Of a stretch of DNA of 64,000 nt, positions 63,944 through 64,000 are shown piece by piece (the first letter of the stretch is position 1; the number at the start of each line of letters is the position of its first letter). The stretch comes from SPDF01 sp963699825 (GTDB lineage Bacteria > Gemmatimonadota > Gemmatimonadetes > Gemmatimonadales > GWC2-71-9). The notes under the pieces were generated by a model that worked only from the letters and a program-made list of their open reading frames with translations, was not told where the DNA came from and ran no database searches. Both the position numbers and the translations under genes were made by a program. Where the stretch lies: contig CAVOVI010000010.1 of NCBI GenBank assembly GCA_963699825.1, positions 62,001 through 126,000 of the forward strand, in the 5' to 3' direction.

Positions 63944-64000
63944 GTGCCCACTCGCGGCGTGCCGAGTACACGCGTTCGCGGCGAAGGCTCAGTTTCGCCG

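Overview
The window is high-GC, gene-dense, mostly plus-strand DNA from a Gram-negative bacterium. BamD, an LptD-like protein, Tol-Pal, many lipoproteins with lipoboxes, Tat components and O-antigen-type sugar enzymes show an outer membrane. The gene content and style (many TPR lipoproteins, ATGA/GTGA/TGATG junctions, GTG starts) look most like Gemmatimonadota, but this is inferred from general resemblance and not from a search. No rRNA, tRNA, CRISPR array, insertion sequence or prophage was recognised, and no gene-free stretch exceeds 300 bases.  Layout: 1-3800, end of a cell-wall amidase, a TPR lipoprotein, pyrD, pyrF and a small exported protein. 3810-6949, a ribosomal alpha operon (rpmJ-rpsM-rpsK-rpsD-rpoA-rplQ) with its own promoter and a strong terminator, facing rpmB on the minus strand. 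7292-17840, surface-sugar genes (gmd, rmd, wbpD, wbpE, wbpA, ugd) with carB and murB placed among them. 17837-20219, three TPR proteins ending in BamD. 20224-26867, nadD-secA-radC-rel. 26913-31874, a zinc metallopeptidase (minus), an EVE-domain protein, uvrB and the t6A/acetylation genes tsaE-tsaB-rimI. 31947-33993, ssb and a LysM protein, each with its own terminator. 34016-43024, an envelope block: epimerase, tolQ-tolR-tolA-tolB-pal-cpoB, tatC and an LptD-like protein. 43172-45920, an unknown lipoprotein and histidine ammonia-lyase. 46017-53853, two large acidic TPR proteins around a polyprenyl diphosphate synthase, a DUF4321-type protein, tatA and a minus-strand PpiD. 53853-61454, aroQ-pepP-accB-pilT-accC-comB-ftsK, tightly coupled. 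61461-63887, a minus-strand lipoprotein and a mechanosensitive channel, ending in a terminator.  How the genes work together: most of the window serves envelope building and trafficking (peptidoglycan: amidase, murB; lipopolysaccharide or capsule sugars; outer-membrane assembly: bamD, lptD, ppiD; division and envelope integrity: Tol-Pal, ftsK; export: secA, tatA, tatC). The rest is core metabolism (pyrimidine, fatty acid, NAD, shikimate), translation and repair.  The most striking property is about 60 to 65 apparent frameshifts in 28 genes, including essential ones (rpsM, carB, secA, accC, ftsK). Nearly all are net single-base gains, and most can be read as an extra G directly after a C, or an extra C directly before a G. 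This points to a systematic consensus error, or far less likely to something unusual in decoding. Affected genes are annotated here as whole genes, with the approximate shift positions given.
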